The notes under the pieces: model-generated
Told to the model about the DNA's origin: nothing
The model's input: only the letters and a program-made list of their open reading frames with translations
Database searches by the model: none
NCBI GenBank assembly: GCA_004963905.1
Contig: SUGL01000005.1
Span: 124,001 to 188,000, forward strand
DNA: 64,000 bases
DNA from: Mesorhizobium sp.
GTDB lineage: Bacteria > Pseudomonadota > Alphaproteobacteria > Rhizobiales > Rhizobiaceae
Direction: 5' to 3'
Part shown: piece after piece, positions 33,487-43,139 of the stretch
Layout of the letters: each line of letters opens with the position of its first letter
Numbering within the stretch: position 1 is the stretch's first letter
Program-made: the position numbers and the translations under genes

Positions 33487-34538
33487 TCAGGCGCTTCCCC
33501 ATCCTTTTTAGCCTGCTGTGGTCGCCGGCGCTCGCCGACGTTGCGACGATCGACGGCACGGTGCTTGATCCGCGCCAGCTGCGCGACACGACCACATCGC
33601 AACTCGATCGCGTGGATCGCGACCGGCACGGCAAAAGCCGGGGCATCACCTGTGCAATCTACCGGCCCGGCCGCAAGGACGATCCGGTCGCGGCCGCCAG
33701 AGCCAATCCGACAATTGCCGGGCTCGTGCGACGTATTGCCCGGGAGGAGGGGATAGACGAGAACCAGTTCCTGGCGCTGGTCTACCAGGAAAGCCGCTTC
33801 AATCCTTGCGCCAAATCCGGCGCTGGCGCCCTTGGCCTTTCGCAGCTCATGCCGGGCACCGCCGGCGACCTCGGCGTCGATCCTTACGACATCGAGCAGA
33901 ACCTGCGCGGTGGCGCGCGCTATTTCAAGCAGCAGCTGCGGCTCTTCGACGGCAATGTCGCGCTGGCGCTCGCGGCCTACAATGCCGGTTCGGGCAATGT
34001 TCAAAAATATGGCGGCATCCCGCCGTTTCGCGAGACGCAAGGCTACGTCGCCAGCATCACCCAAAGATGGCTGCCAGCGTTCGGCGGATCGGACAAGTCC
34101 GCCATACCGCTGAGCTATGGCGGCGGGACCGCGGTGTTCGAGGGCGCACGTGACTCTACGCTCAATTCCATGGGGCTGACCGCGGCGATCGCCGACGGCT
34201 CCGGCGATGTTCGGTCCTGGCTCGAGCAGCTCGGTGGGATCTCCACCGGCACGGCCCAGGACAGCTGGGATCAAAACAGCGGCGCGCGCAATGCGAACAT
34301 CGAAATGCTCAACCGTCTCATCCTGCTCGGCACGGCCTTCGCGGACCTCACCAATTCGCGCAACGCGCTGTCGCTGAGCGATATCTCCGGATCGAGCCGA
34401 TCGGGAGACTACGCAGACGGTTCGCGGCCTCCCGGCAAAGAGTGCCCCGGCAAGAAAGGGACGGCCGGGACCACAGCACGGCAGCCTTGCACCCCCGGGC
34501 GCGACAGCAAAACCGCACTGCAGCTCACACCCGAATGA
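33483..34538 (+). CDS. virB1: VirB1-like lytic transglycosylase
   Basis: A 351-residue exported SLT enzyme: signal MIRRFPILFSLLWSPALA, catalytic region LALVYQESRFNPCAKS, GALGLSQLMPGTA and ALAAYNAGSGNV (about residues 100-170). A C-terminal extension of about 150 residues has no domain I recognise and ends in a Lys/Pro/Gly-rich tail. It overlaps virB4 by ATGA. This is the second transglycosylase of the operon. Confidence 0.82.
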   Translation: MIRRFPILFSLLWSPALADVATIDGTVLDPRQLRDTTTSQLDRVDRDRHGKSRGITCAIYRPGRKDDPVAAARANPTIAGLVRRIAREEGIDENQFLALVYQESRFNPCAKSGAGALGLSQLMPGTAGDLGVDPYDIEQNLRGGARYFKQQLRLFDGNVALALAAYNAGSGNVQKYGGIPPFRETQGYVASITQRWLPAFGGSDKSAIPLSYGGGTAVFEGARDSTLNSMGLTAAIADGSGDVRSWLEQLGGISTGTAQDSWDQNSGARNANIEMLNRLILLGTAFADLTNSRNALSLSDISGSSRSGDYADGSRPPGKECPGKKGTAGTTARQPCTPGRDSKTALQLTPE

Positions 34539-34549
34539 AGGAGAAGATC

Positions 34550-35248
34550 ATGAGACGGACATCTGCCGCATTACTGGCAACCATCGCAGCAGTTTCGCCC
34601 GCAAGGGCCGACATGCCTGTCATCGACAAGACCAACTATGCGGTGGCGCGCAAGACGGCCGACACCACGGCAAAAATCCTCGACACCAACAAGGACATGC
34701 TGGCGACGGTCGAAAAGACGCTTAAAGCCGTGACGGGCGAGCGCGGGAGCGATGCCGGATCGCTGAAGGATCTGGCGATCGGCAATGGCTTCAGCGTCTC
34801 GTCCGTTCCTTCGTTCGACAGGCTGCTCAAAGACGGCATGCCGGATTTCGGCGCAATGAACGGCAACGTGGCTGAAGCCGCATCGACGTTCATCAACGGG
34901 CTGAAGCTGGTGAGGTCGCTTTCGGGCAAGGAAGGCAGCGCACTTGCGAGCGACAAGTCCTACGAGGAACTGATGAGGACGGTGCTCGGCGTCGCCGCGA
35001 TGATCAACGGCTCGAGGCAGGCGGTCGAGACGCGCCGTGCGGCGCTGGAAAGCGCCGGACAGGGCATCGGCCAGGCAAGCGACGTCAAGGGATCGATCGA
35101 TCAGAACACGCAGCTGCAGGTGCAGACGGGCCTGACGCTGAACGAGATGATCGGCGTGCTCGGCGCCGGCGTGCAATCGCTGCAGGCCGAGAACCAGCGC
35201 CGGCTCACCGACATCTCCAACACGCGCAAGGCTTTGACCTACGAATGA
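34550..35248 (+). CDS. virB5: VirB5 minor pilus protein
   Basis: A 232-residue exported helical protein (signal MRRTSAALLATIAAVSPARA) with the long coiled region expected of VirB5 (YAVARKTADTTAKILDTNK; DISNTRKALTYE). The start has AAGGAG 6 bases upstream. Position between virB1 and the lipoprotein/virB6 pair fits. VirB5 sits at the pilus tip and helps in cell contact. Confidence 0.75.
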   Translation: MRRTSAALLATIAAVSPARADMPVIDKTNYAVARKTADTTAKILDTNKDMLATVEKTLKAVTGERGSDAGSLKDLAIGNGFSVSSVPSFDRLLKDGMPDFGAMNGNVAEAASTFINGLKLVRSLSGKEGSALASDKSYEELMRTVLGVAAMINGSRQAVETRRAALESAGQGIGQASDVKGSIDQNTQLQVQTGLTLNEMIGVLGAGVQSLQAENQRRLTDISNTRKALTYE

Positions 35249-35460
35249 GACGCCGCGGCGCAATCCTGGCCGCCGCGGTGGCGGCACTGGCCCTTTCGGG
35301 CTGCGGCACGGCAAAAGAAAAGACGGCACCCTGCAGGCGGCCCGCCGTGCTGTCGAGCTATCTCGCGGCGGATCAATGCGAGGCGATGCGGCCGGTCAAC
35401 GACAGCAGCGCCGAGGCGGCCATCCGGGCGCTTCAAGCCGGGCAGGACGGCGATGAATGA
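35245..35460 (+). CDS. VirB7-like lipoprotein
   Basis: A 71-residue lipoprotein: MRRRGAILAAAVAALALSGC with lipobox LSGC, then two more cysteines in the mature part (APCRRP, ADQCEAM). It overlaps virB5 by ATGA and virB6 by 8 bases. Such proteins act as VirB7 or TrbK/Eex entry-exclusion proteins; position suggests either. Confidence 0.65.
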   Translation: MRRRGAILAAAVAALALSGCGTAKEKTAPCRRPAVLSSYLAADQCEAMRPVNDSSAEAAIRALQAGQDGDE

Positions 35461-36451
35461 CTTCATCGGCGCGCTTCTTGAGCGCATCGACGCTTCCGGC
35501 GAGAATTTCTCGCAGCGCGCGTTCGAGGCGCTGAGCAGGGACATCGAACCGCTGCTGCGCGTCCTGTTCTTGCTTGCGGTCCTCGTCTACGGCGTGCAGC
35601 TGGTGCTGGGCACGGCGCGCCTGAGCGCGGCCGAGATCATAAGCCGGCTCGTCCGCGTCTTCGCGATCCTGATCCTGGTCGGCAAATGGGCCGACTTCAA
35701 CACGCTCTTCTACGACTGGCTGACGAAGGTCCCGGAAGCGGCCGGCCGAGCGATCCTGGCTGCCTCGGCAACCGGCGTGACCGAACCCACCAACGGGCTG
35801 TCGCAGATCTGGAAGACGGCCAATGTCGCAAGCGCCGCCTTTGCCGAGCAGGCCGGCTATCTGTCGGTCCTGCCGGCTCTGGTCGGTCTGATCATCATGG
35901 TGTTTGCCGGCCTGTTCGTGGCGATCGCGCTCGGCATCCTGGTGCTAGCCAAGGTCATCTTGTGGGTGCTGCTCGGCACCGCGCCGATCTTCATCAGCTG
36001 CATGTTCTTCAATGCTACGCGCAGCTACGCGTTCGGCTGGTTGAACCAGTCCCTGCTTTATGCGCTGATCCCGCTGTTCGTCTATGTGATCGCCGCGTTC
36101 CTGATTGCGGCCATGCAGCCCGAGCTGACCAAGATCGACCAGATCTCGGGCAGCCGCGAGCTCAAGCTCAGCGATTTCGCCGCCTTCATCATGCTGTGCA
36201 TCGCCGGCGCCTTCGTGCTCTTCCAGGTGCAATCGCTGGCGCAGGGCATTGTCGGCGCATTCGGCACACCTGTCGGGCATGAGGCGCGGCGCCAGGCCTA
36301 TCGCGGCCTCGCCTTGGGCCGCGCCACGGTCGCCTGGTCGGCCGGCACGAAGGCGGCAACGCCGCGGGCGCAGACCAGCGCCCGGGCCGCTTCATCGTCT
36401 GCGGGAAGCGCCATGCAGCGAACGATTGCTTCGCACGGAGCGCCGAAATAG
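35453..36451 (+). CDS. virB6: VirB6 channel protein
   Basis: A 332-residue TrbL/VirB6 inner-membrane protein with at least five hydrophobic spans, including VLFLLAVLVYGVQLVLG, VLPALVGLIIMVFAGLFVAIALGI and FAAFIMLCIAGAFVLF. A conserved-looking Trp (AKVILWVLLGTAPIF) sits in the central region. The C-terminus is a basic, alanine-rich tail. Confidence 0.85.
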   Translation: MNDFIGALLERIDASGENFSQRAFEALSRDIEPLLRVLFLLAVLVYGVQLVLGTARLSAAEIISRLVRVFAILILVGKWADFNTLFYDWLTKVPEAAGRAILAASATGVTEPTNGLSQIWKTANVASAAFAEQAGYLSVLPALVGLIIMVFAGLFVAIALGILVLAKVILWVLLGTAPIFISCMFFNATRSYAFGWLNQSLLYALIPLFVYVIAAFLIAAMQPELTKIDQISGSRELKLSDFAAFIMLCIAGAFVLFQVQSLAQGIVGAFGTPVGHEARRQAYRGLALGRATVAWSAGTKAATPRAQTSARAASSSAGSAMQRTIASHGAPK

Positions 36452-36468
36452 CCGGCAAAGGAAATGGC

Positions 36469-37185
36469 TTGAGTGAAGACATGAATCCAATGGATGAGAT
36501 CCCGAACACGGGGCTTCGCTCCTATTTCCAGCAAGGCGATATCTGGGAAGAGGAGATCGTGAAGCGGGCGAAGCGCTCGGCAAAGCTCGCCTGGTTCTTT
36601 GCGCTTCTTTCTGCCGGGCTGGCCGCGCTCGGGCTCTCGGCCGTCGTGCTGATGCTGCCGCTCAAGAGCTTCGAGCCCTATGTCGTCGCGGTCGATCGCA
36701 CGACGGGCTACATCGAGGTCAAGTCGGGGCTTACGAGGCCGACGAACCTGACCGAGCAGGAGGCGGTCACGCAAGCCAATGTGGTGCGCTATATCCGCAA
36801 CCGCGAGGGCTACGATCCATATGCCATCGAGGAGAATTTCGGGATCGCGGCCTTGCTGTCGACGGCAGAGGCGGCGCGCGACCTGCAGGCGCAGTTCAGC
36901 GCCGCCAACCCCGAGAACCCGGCCAAGATCTACGGCCGGCTGAAACGGGTGCTGGTCGAGGTCAAGTCGGTGACCTTGCCAAATGCCAGCACGGCGATCG
37001 TGCGTTTCTCGACGACGCAAAAGAGCGAGACGGAAGCAAGCGTTCAGCATTGGATCTCCGTTGTCCGTTTCCGCTACACCGACACACCGGTGCGCAACGA
37101 GTGGCGGTTCGAGAACCCGCTCGGCTTCCAGGTCTACAGCTATCGCCGCGACCAGGAGACGGTGAGCCCGGAGCAGGGCGGATGA
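36469..37185 (+). CDS. virB8: VirB8
   Basis: A 238-residue bitopic protein: short cytoplasmic part, one membrane helix (LAWFFALLSAGLAALGLSAVVLML) and a periplasmic NTF2-like domain (FEPYVVAVDRTTGYIEV, VRYIRNREGYDPYAI, NPLGFQVYSYRRD). I use a TTG with GGAA 6 bases upstream; an ATG four codons later (36481) is a real alternative. It nucleates assembly of the inner-membrane complex. Confidence 0.85.
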   Translation: MSEDMNPMDEIPNTGLRSYFQQGDIWEEEIVKRAKRSAKLAWFFALLSAGLAALGLSAVVLMLPLKSFEPYVVAVDRTTGYIEVKSGLTRPTNLTEQEAVTQANVVRYIRNREGYDPYAIEENFGIAALLSTAEAARDLQAQFSAANPENPAKIYGRLKRVLVEVKSVTLPNASTAIVRFSTTQKSETEASVQHWISVVRFRYTDTPVRNEWRFENPLGFQVYSYRRDQETVSPEQGG

Positions 37186-37991
37186 CGGCCCGCGTCCTTG
37201 GAGCATGTCTCGCGCTTGGGGCTGCCGTGACGGCTGCGGTCGCTGCCCAGACGCCGAAGGCAGGGGCGCTCGATCCGCGCGTGAGAAGCGTCGTCTACCA
37301 GAAGAACAACGTGGTGCAGGTCTTCGCCACCTATGGCGTGTCGACGATGGTCATCTTCGACGAGGACGAGAAATTCGAGACGATTTCGCTGGGCGATACC
37401 GAAAGCTGGCAGGTGGTGCCGGCCGAGAAGGGAAACATCCTGTTCGTCAAGCCGGTCGCCAGGAACGCGGCGACGAACATGAACGTCGTCACGACCAAGC
37501 GCATCTACTACCTCGAGCTCCAAGACCATGCACCGGGCGCGGGCCGGACGGTGTTCGGCATCCGCTTCGTCTATCCCGACAAGGACGTCGACGGCGCGCT
37601 GCGCCAGGAGGCCGAGCAACGGGCCGCCTGGCCGAACATTTCGGCGATCGACAAGGCCAACATCAATATCGACTATTCGTTTTCCGGGGACGCGGGGTTG
37701 AAGCCGCTCGTGCTGTTCGACGACGGCAACAAGACCTTCTTCCGCTTCGAGCGCCGGGTGCCGGCGATCTTTGCCGTCAATTCGGACTTCTCCGAGACGC
37801 TGCGCAACTTCCGCCGCGAGGGGGACTATATCGTCGTCGACGGCACGGCGGCCCAGTTCACGCTGAGAGACGGCAACCAGTGGATCTGCATTTTCAACCT
37901 GCGCAAGCCCGATCCGGGCGCGGCCGATCCCGGCATCCTTGGACCGGTTGAGGACCGGCAGGCGAAGAAGCGACGCGGGAGCGGCAACTGA
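37182..37991 (+). CDS. virB9: VirB9
   Basis: A 269-residue exported protein (signal MTARVLGACLALGAAVTAAVA), with the N-terminal domain (DPRVRSVVYQKNNVVQVFATYG, TISLGDTESWQVVPA, NILFVKPV) and the C-terminal domain (NINIDYSFSGD, FDDGNKTFFRFE, VDGTAAQFTLRDG). It overlaps virB8 by ATGA and virB10 by one base. Part of the outer-membrane core complex. Confidence 0.87.
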   Translation: MTARVLGACLALGAAVTAAVAAQTPKAGALDPRVRSVVYQKNNVVQVFATYGVSTMVIFDEDEKFETISLGDTESWQVVPAEKGNILFVKPVARNAATNMNVVTTKRIYYLELQDHAPGAGRTVFGIRFVYPDKDVDGALRQEAEQRAAWPNISAIDKANINIDYSFSGDAGLKPLVLFDDGNKTFFRFERRVPAIFAVNSDFSETLRNFRREGDYIVVDGTAAQFTLRDGNQWICIFNLRKPDPGAADPGILGPVEDRQAKKRRGSGN

Positions 37992-39202
37992 TGCAGCGGG
38001 CTCCCGAACTCATTGCGTTGGGGCAGGGCGACGATGCCGAGATTGCCGATCGCCCGCTTCGTCGCGGCCAGCTGATCGGCGGCGGCCTGCTTGTTGCTGC
38101 CGGGCTCATAGCGGCCTATTTCGCGCTGGCGCAAAACAAGCCGACCAGCGACGTCGTGGATGGCGAGGAAGAATTCTCGACCACCGGGTTTCGGCCGCCT
38201 TCCTACATGCGCGAAGTGGGCAAGCAGCCGGAGCCTGCAGAGCCCAAGGTGCTCGAGCTGCCGCCACCACCACCGCCGACGCCTGCCGAGGAGGAAGTCA
38301 CCACGCAATTCAATGTGCCGCCGCCACCGGACCCTGCCGCGGTTGCGGATGCACCGGCACCGGCAGTGGCAGCCGACGACGATTTTCCGGAGCGCTACCG
38401 CTCGAAGATGATCGTCTTCGACCAGCGATCGGACAGCGAGGCCGACGGCGAAAAGCGCGACGAGGGCAATCGAGGAACCGTTGCCGGCGAGGATCCGTCG
38501 AGCAAGTTCCTGGCCGCGGCCGCCGGTCTTCGCGATCGGACAGCGAAAGCGCGCAAGATCGAGCGGGTCGATGCCTTGGTGCCGGAAGGAACGCTGATAC
38601 CGGGCATTCTCGAGACGGCGATCGTCAGCGATCTTCCCGGCCAGATCAGGGCGATCGTTTCGCGCGACGTCTATTCCTTCGACGGGCGGCGTGTGCTCAT
38701 TCCAACCGGCACCCGGCTCATCGGCGAATACCAGTCGCAGGTGACGCAGGGCCAGACGCGCATCTTCGTGGTCTGGACGCGCCTGCTGCGTGACGACGGG
38801 GTAAGCATCCGCCTCGATTCGATCGGAGCCGACAGCCTCGGCCGGTCGGGACTGACCGGCCATGTCGACAAGAAATTCCGTGAGCGTTTCGGCGCAGCGA
38901 TCCTGCTCTCGATCGTTGGCGGCGGCGCGAGCTATCTCACCGGCTATGGCAGCGACAGGGCAGGCGGGGCTGAGAATTCCGGACAAGCCGAGGAGACGGC
39001 CCGCGAGACGATCGCGCGGACCTTTTCCGACATGGCCAACCAGGCGCTCGGCGACAGCCTGAAGATCAAGCCGACCATCAGCGTGAGCCAGGGGGAGCGC
39101 ATCTTCGTCTTCGTGCGTCAGGACCTGGATTTCTCGGCCATGTATGACGATCCCGTATCAGAGGCGCTGAAGGAGGTCCGTCGTGAACGTGGCCTCAGGT
39201 GA
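37991..39202 (+). CDS. virB10: VirB10
   Basis: A 403-residue protein: short cytoplasmic part, one membrane helix (GGGLLVAAGLIAAYFALA), a proline-rich linker (LPPPPPPTPAEEE) and the TrbI/VirB10 beta-barrel domain (LIPGILETAIVSDLPGQIRAIVSRDVYSFDG, PTGTRLIGEYQSQVTQGQTR, QGERIFVFVRQDLDF). It spans both membranes and gates the channel. Ends 20 bases inside the virB11 frame. Confidence 0.88.
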   Translation: MQRAPELIALGQGDDAEIADRPLRRGQLIGGGLLVAAGLIAAYFALAQNKPTSDVVDGEEEFSTTGFRPPSYMREVGKQPEPAEPKVLELPPPPPPTPAEEEVTTQFNVPPPPDPAAVADAPAPAVAADDDFPERYRSKMIVFDQRSDSEADGEKRDEGNRGTVAGEDPSSKFLAAAAGLRDRTAKARKIERVDALVPEGTLIPGILETAIVSDLPGQIRAIVSRDVYSFDGRRVLIPTGTRLIGEYQSQVTQGQTRIFVVWTRLLRDDGVSIRLDSIGADSLGRSGLTGHVDKKFRERFGAAILLSIVGGGASYLTGYGSDRAGGAENSGQAEETARETIARTFSDMANQALGDSLKIKPTISVSQGERIFVFVRQDLDFSAMYDDPVSEALKEVRRERGLR

Positions 39203-40214
39203 GCTCGTCCGCCGCGACCGGCACTATTTCCTCTACCGCGCGCTGGCGCCGCTGAAGCGTTTTCTCGACGATTGCGAGGTCGTCGAGGTCTCGGTCAACC
39301 GGCCGGGCGAAGTCTATGTCGAGCGGCTCGGCGCCGATCACATGGAACATCACCGGTTGCCTGAGCTCACCGGCGCTGAGATCGTCAACATCGGCGAGCG
39401 CGTGGCGGCAACGACCAACCAGTTTGTCAGCGCCAGCAACCCGTTGCTGAGCGCGGCACTGCCGTCGGGCGAGCGCATCCAGATCATCCTTGCGCCGGCC
39501 GCACCCGACGGCGGCGCGCTGTCGATCCGCAAGCATCGGGTGAGCGAGCTGACGCTCGAAGACTATCGCGACAGCGGCGCGCTCGATCATGTGGCGGTGA
39601 GCCGGCGGGGCATGAACGAGACCGACCGCCGCCTGGCCGGCCTGCTCGGCGAAGACGATATTTTTGGCTTCATTCATGCGGCGATAAAAAATCGGGTCTC
39701 GATCCTGATCAGCGGCGGGACCTCGACCGGCAAGACGACATTCCTCAACGCATGTTTGCGCGCCGTTCCCCAGCACGAGCGCATCATCACGCTGGAGGAC
39801 ACGCGCGAGCTCGCGCCGACCCAGCCGAATACGGTTCACTTGGTTGCCTCGCGCGGCGAGCAGGGAAAAGCGCAGGTAACGCTTCAATCCCTCCTGGAGG
39901 CCTCGCTCAGGATGCGTCCTGACCGGCTTCTCGTCGGCGAGGTGCGCGGTACGGAGGCCTTCGCATTCCTTCGAGCAGTCAACACCGGCCACCCGGGCTC
40001 GATGTCGACGGTGCATGCCGACACGCCGCTCGGCGCCTATGAGCAGCTGGCCATGATGGTCATGCAATCGGGTCTGTCGTCCGCGTATCCGAAAGCGGAT
40101 CTGATCTCCTATATCCGAAGCGTCATCCCGATCGTCATCCAGCTGCGCCGCGAAGGTGGCCGGCGCGGCGTCTCGGAAATCCTGTTCGCGCGCGAGCCGG
40201 CAACGACGTCATGA
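39183..40214 (+). CDS. virB11: VirB11 ATPase
   Basis: A 343-residue hexameric ATPase of the PulE/VirB11 family. Walker A is GGTSTGKTT (Lys184), the Asp box is ITLEDTREL, Walker B is RLLVGEVRG and the His box is TGHPGSMSTVHAD. It uses a GTG start and overlaps virB10 by 20 bases, suggesting translational coupling. Drives pilus assembly and substrate handling. Confidence 0.9.
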   Translation: MNVASGELVRRDRHYFLYRALAPLKRFLDDCEVVEVSVNRPGEVYVERLGADHMEHHRLPELTGAEIVNIGERVAATTNQFVSASNPLLSAALPSGERIQIILAPAAPDGGALSIRKHRVSELTLEDYRDSGALDHVAVSRRGMNETDRRLAGLLGEDDIFGFIHAAIKNRVSILISGGTSTGKTTFLNACLRAVPQHERIITLEDTRELAPTQPNTVHLVASRGEQGKAQVTLQSLLEASLRMRPDRLLVGEVRGTEAFAFLRAVNTGHPGSMSTVHADTPLGAYEQLAMMVMQSGLSSAYPKADLISYIRSVIPIVIQLRREGGRRGVSEILFAREPATTS

Positions 40215-42268
40215 CGGGTATGCTGCGCGCCCTCTACCTGACGTTCAGCCTGGTGATCGGCTATCTCACCTGGACGCTTTGCTACGGGATGGCCTTGCAG
40301 CTCATCTATCACGATGGCCGTATGTTGAGCGCCACCATCACCGCCGATCCGCTGGCGCCGTTGCGGCAGCTGATGGCTTATCCGGACTCTGGCGTGCTCC
40401 GCTCGGTCGCGCTTTTCGCGATGGTACCGGCGCTCAGCGCCGCGGCCCTGGTCGCCTATGCAGGGCTGCGCCCGGTCTTGCATCCACTTGGCGATGCGCG
40501 GTTCCAGGACGCCATGTCGCTTCGCAGGGCAGGGTGGTTCGGCAAAAAGGGCCATATCCTTGGGCGATATGGGAAGAAGATCCTGCGCGTCGACGATGAG
40601 CGTCATCACCTGGTGATCGGCCCGACGCGCTCGGGCAAGGGCGCCGGCTATGTCGTGCCGAACGCGCTTGCCTACGAAGGCTCGATGGTCGTGACAGATC
40701 TCAAGGGCGAGATCTTCAAAAGCACGGCCGGCTATCGCAAATCGAGAGGCAACCAGGTCTTTTTGTTTGCGCCGGGCTCGGCCAGGACGCATCGCTACAA
40801 TCCGCTCGATTTCATCCGCACCGACCGGGGCGAGCGCACCACCGACGTCCAGAACATTGCCGCGATCCTGGTGCCGGAGACGGTGGATTCGGAAAATTCG
40901 ATCTGGCAGGCGACGGCACAGCAGGTCATGGCCGGCGTGATCAGCTACGTCTGCGAGAGCGTCCATTATGAGAGCCGGCGAAACCTCGCCGAGGTGACCT
41001 CCTTCTTCAACAGCGGCGTCAACCTGCAGGCACTGATGGCACAGGTGCGGGAAAATGAGCCCTACCTGTCGCGGTTCACGCTGGAGAGTTTCAACGCCTA
41101 CCTTGCGCTGTCGGAGCGTGCGGCGGCGTCGGCGCTGCTCGACATCCAGAAGGCCTTGCGTCCGTTTCGCAACGAGCGCATTGCGGCCGCCACGAGCGTC
41201 ACGGACATGGATCTGCGCGCGCTCAAGCACCGGCCGATCACCATCTATCTGTCGCCCGGCATCACCGACATCACGCTGCTGAAACCGCTGCTGGCGCTTT
41301 TCGTGCAGCAGCTGCTCGATCTTTTGATGCTGGAACACGAGCACCGGCCGGTGCCGGTCTATTTCCTGCTCGACGAGTTCCGGCAGCTGAAGAAGATGAG
41401 CGAGATCACCACGAAGCTGCCTTACGTCGCCGGCTACAACATCAAGATAGCCTTCGTCATCCAGGACCTGAAGAACCTCGACGAGATCTATGGCGAGACG
41501 GCGCGCCATTCGCTAATGGGCAATTGCGGCTATCAGCTGGTCTACGGCGCCAACGACCAGGTGACGGCGGAGACCGTCTCGAAGAGCCTCGGCAAGCGCA
41601 CGGTCCGCTATACGACGGAGTCGCGCACGATCGAGCTGACGGGGCTGCATCGCCGCACCAAGGTCGAGCAACTGAGGGAACGCGATCTGATGATGCCGCA
41701 GGAAGTTCGTCAGCTTTCGGCCGACAGAATCGTGATCCTGGCTGAGGCGCAGCCCCCGGTGCTTGCCGACAAGCTGCGCTTTTTCCGCCAGAAGCCTTTC
41801 GAGGGAATGGAGGCGTTCTCGAGGGTACACGTGCCTGAGGTTCCGGCGGTCGAGCTCATGCCACCAACGACGGTGCCGGCGCTCAAAGACGGCTACAGGC
41901 GAGGACCCGCCGATAGCGATCCGGACCGGGCCGTCTTCGCTGAGCCGCCGACCCTCAACACGACAGGCGAGGCCGGCCAGCAATCTTCGGCTCCGCCAGA
42001 TGATGGGATGCAACCGGCAGATCCGTCCGGCGCATCCCCGGCGGATGATCCCTCACGGTCAGCACCGGTTTACGCAAACCAGGGCGGTTCCATCTCAAAT
42101 GGCGCAAAGGCTCGGATGCTGGAAGCCAATTTCACCAAAGCTGCCAGGAAGTTGCGCACGATGGTTCGTGAGAAATCCAAAGCTGCTGGCTCTGCTTCCG
42201 GTCCTGACTGGGGCGCGATCTTCGATGCGACCGTGCCGGACCCGGCCGAGCAGATGTCCTTGGACTAG
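40211..42268 (+). CDS. virD4: VirD4/TraG coupling protein
   Basis: A 685-residue type IV coupling protein: two N-terminal membrane helices, Walker A GPTRSGKG (Lys143), the Walker B segment VYFLLDEFRQL, IKIAFVIQDLKNL and YGANDQVTAETVSKSLGKRTV. A poorly conserved, proline-rich C-terminal extension of about 120 residues may bind substrates. It overlaps virB11 by ATGA and is the last gene of the operon. Its presence implies DNA or protein transfer, but no relaxase is in this window. Confidence 0.9.
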   Translation: MTGMLRALYLTFSLVIGYLTWTLCYGMALQLIYHDGRMLSATITADPLAPLRQLMAYPDSGVLRSVALFAMVPALSAAALVAYAGLRPVLHPLGDARFQDAMSLRRAGWFGKKGHILGRYGKKILRVDDERHHLVIGPTRSGKGAGYVVPNALAYEGSMVVTDLKGEIFKSTAGYRKSRGNQVFLFAPGSARTHRYNPLDFIRTDRGERTTDVQNIAAILVPETVDSENSIWQATAQQVMAGVISYVCESVHYESRRNLAEVTSFFNSGVNLQALMAQVRENEPYLSRFTLESFNAYLALSERAAASALLDIQKALRPFRNERIAAATSVTDMDLRALKHRPITIYLSPGITDITLLKPLLALFVQQLLDLLMLEHEHRPVPVYFLLDEFRQLKKMSEITTKLPYVAGYNIKIAFVIQDLKNLDEIYGETARHSLMGNCGYQLVYGANDQVTAETVSKSLGKRTVRYTTESRTIELTGLHRRTKVEQLRERDLMMPQEVRQLSADRIVILAEAQPPVLADKLRFFRQKPFEGMEAFSRVHVPEVPAVELMPPTTVPALKDGYRRGPADSDPDRAVFAEPPTLNTTGEAGQQSSAPPDDGMQPADPSGASPADDPSRSAPVYANQGGSISNGAKARMLEANFTKAARKLRTMVREKSKAAGSASGPDWGAIFDATVPDPAEQMSLD

Positions 42269-42393
42269 GATCGGCTGTGGCGCGGCAGAGCGTAACGCGT
42301 CGCTGTGCCGACGAACGTGACGGCGGTGGCGAACGTTGGGACAAACAGCTGGGAGCATTTCGCGATGATGACACGCAGATCGTCCGTCCCACA

Positions 42394-42669
42394 TCATCCA
42401 GGAGGGCTGTCCTCCAGCAGCGGTGAAATGCCCAGCAGCCTCTTGATCCTCTCGAGCTTGAGCTGGGTGAGCTTTCGCAACGACGTTACCGAGGCTTCTT
42501 CCTTGTTCTCGACGACGAAGACGAGCGTGGCGAGATCGAGCAGAAATTCATCGATCGCTGACGCCAGGGATTCCGAGGTCCTGAAGTGGGCGAGAAGGGT
42601 CCTTGCCTGCTCGATACAGTCCGCGTCCGCGCGGCCGATCAGCCCTTCGACAGTTTCCAGATTTTTCAA
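42394..42669 (-). CDS. Hypothetical helical protein, 91 aa
   Basis: I start at a TTG placed 6 bases after GGAGGG; the frame runs 25 codons further up but without a ribosome site. The protein is almost all helix (ESLASAIDEFLLDLATLVFVVENKEEASVTSLRKLTQLKLERIKRLL). It converges on virD4. No family recognised. Confidence 0.5.
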   Translation of the reverse strand: MKNLETVEGLIGRADADCIEQARTLLAHFRTSESLASAIDEFLLDLATLVFVVENKEEASVTSLRKLTQLKLERIKRLLGISPLLEDSPPG

Positions 42670-43139
42670 GGAAGGCCCTCCAGACCAGGACGCTACGGCG
42701 CTGACCAAGAAGGGCATCGCAGGTAGCGTGGCAGTCAAGCACAATCGGCAGGCGATGCTCGTCGAATATAGGATTTCGCCGCATGTTGCGAGGCATGGAA
42801 CCCTGATGGCCGCGGTTCTGCCGACGCTCGACGATGCAGCAGCAAGGCGGCCGGCGCTTGCTTGCCTGTTGGGGTCGGTAGGCGCCGGCCGCGCGAACTC
42901 AGGTCCGCCACGCGGTCAAGCTAGTAGGCGGCGTCGATGTCGTGAAGTACACCATGGTAGAGGATGAAATTTTTGGTCGCGACTGTAGCTTTTTGGGCAC
43001 GAGAACCGCATGCCAAAACTGAGCTGTGCGGCAAACTTGCCGTTGCATCGGCCGCTATATCGTCTTTGCCAGGCTTCCAAGCCTGCTGTACGCTGATCGG
43101 GTTGACAGCCCACCGCCATTTGCATGCATTCCGGACAGA
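42670..43139. other. Intergenic stretch before the MNT-HEPN gene
   Basis: About 470 bases between divergent genes. TTGACA lies near 43103, with TGCATT 17 bases later and only a few bases before the ATG at 43140. This could be a promoter giving an almost leaderless message. No other feature found. Confidence 0.35.

Noticed and set aside
40109..41509. 466-codon minus-strand frame opposite virB11/virD4
   Set aside because: It is antisense to two genes with clear catalytic motifs, and its Arg/His/Gln-rich composition is typical of a shadow.
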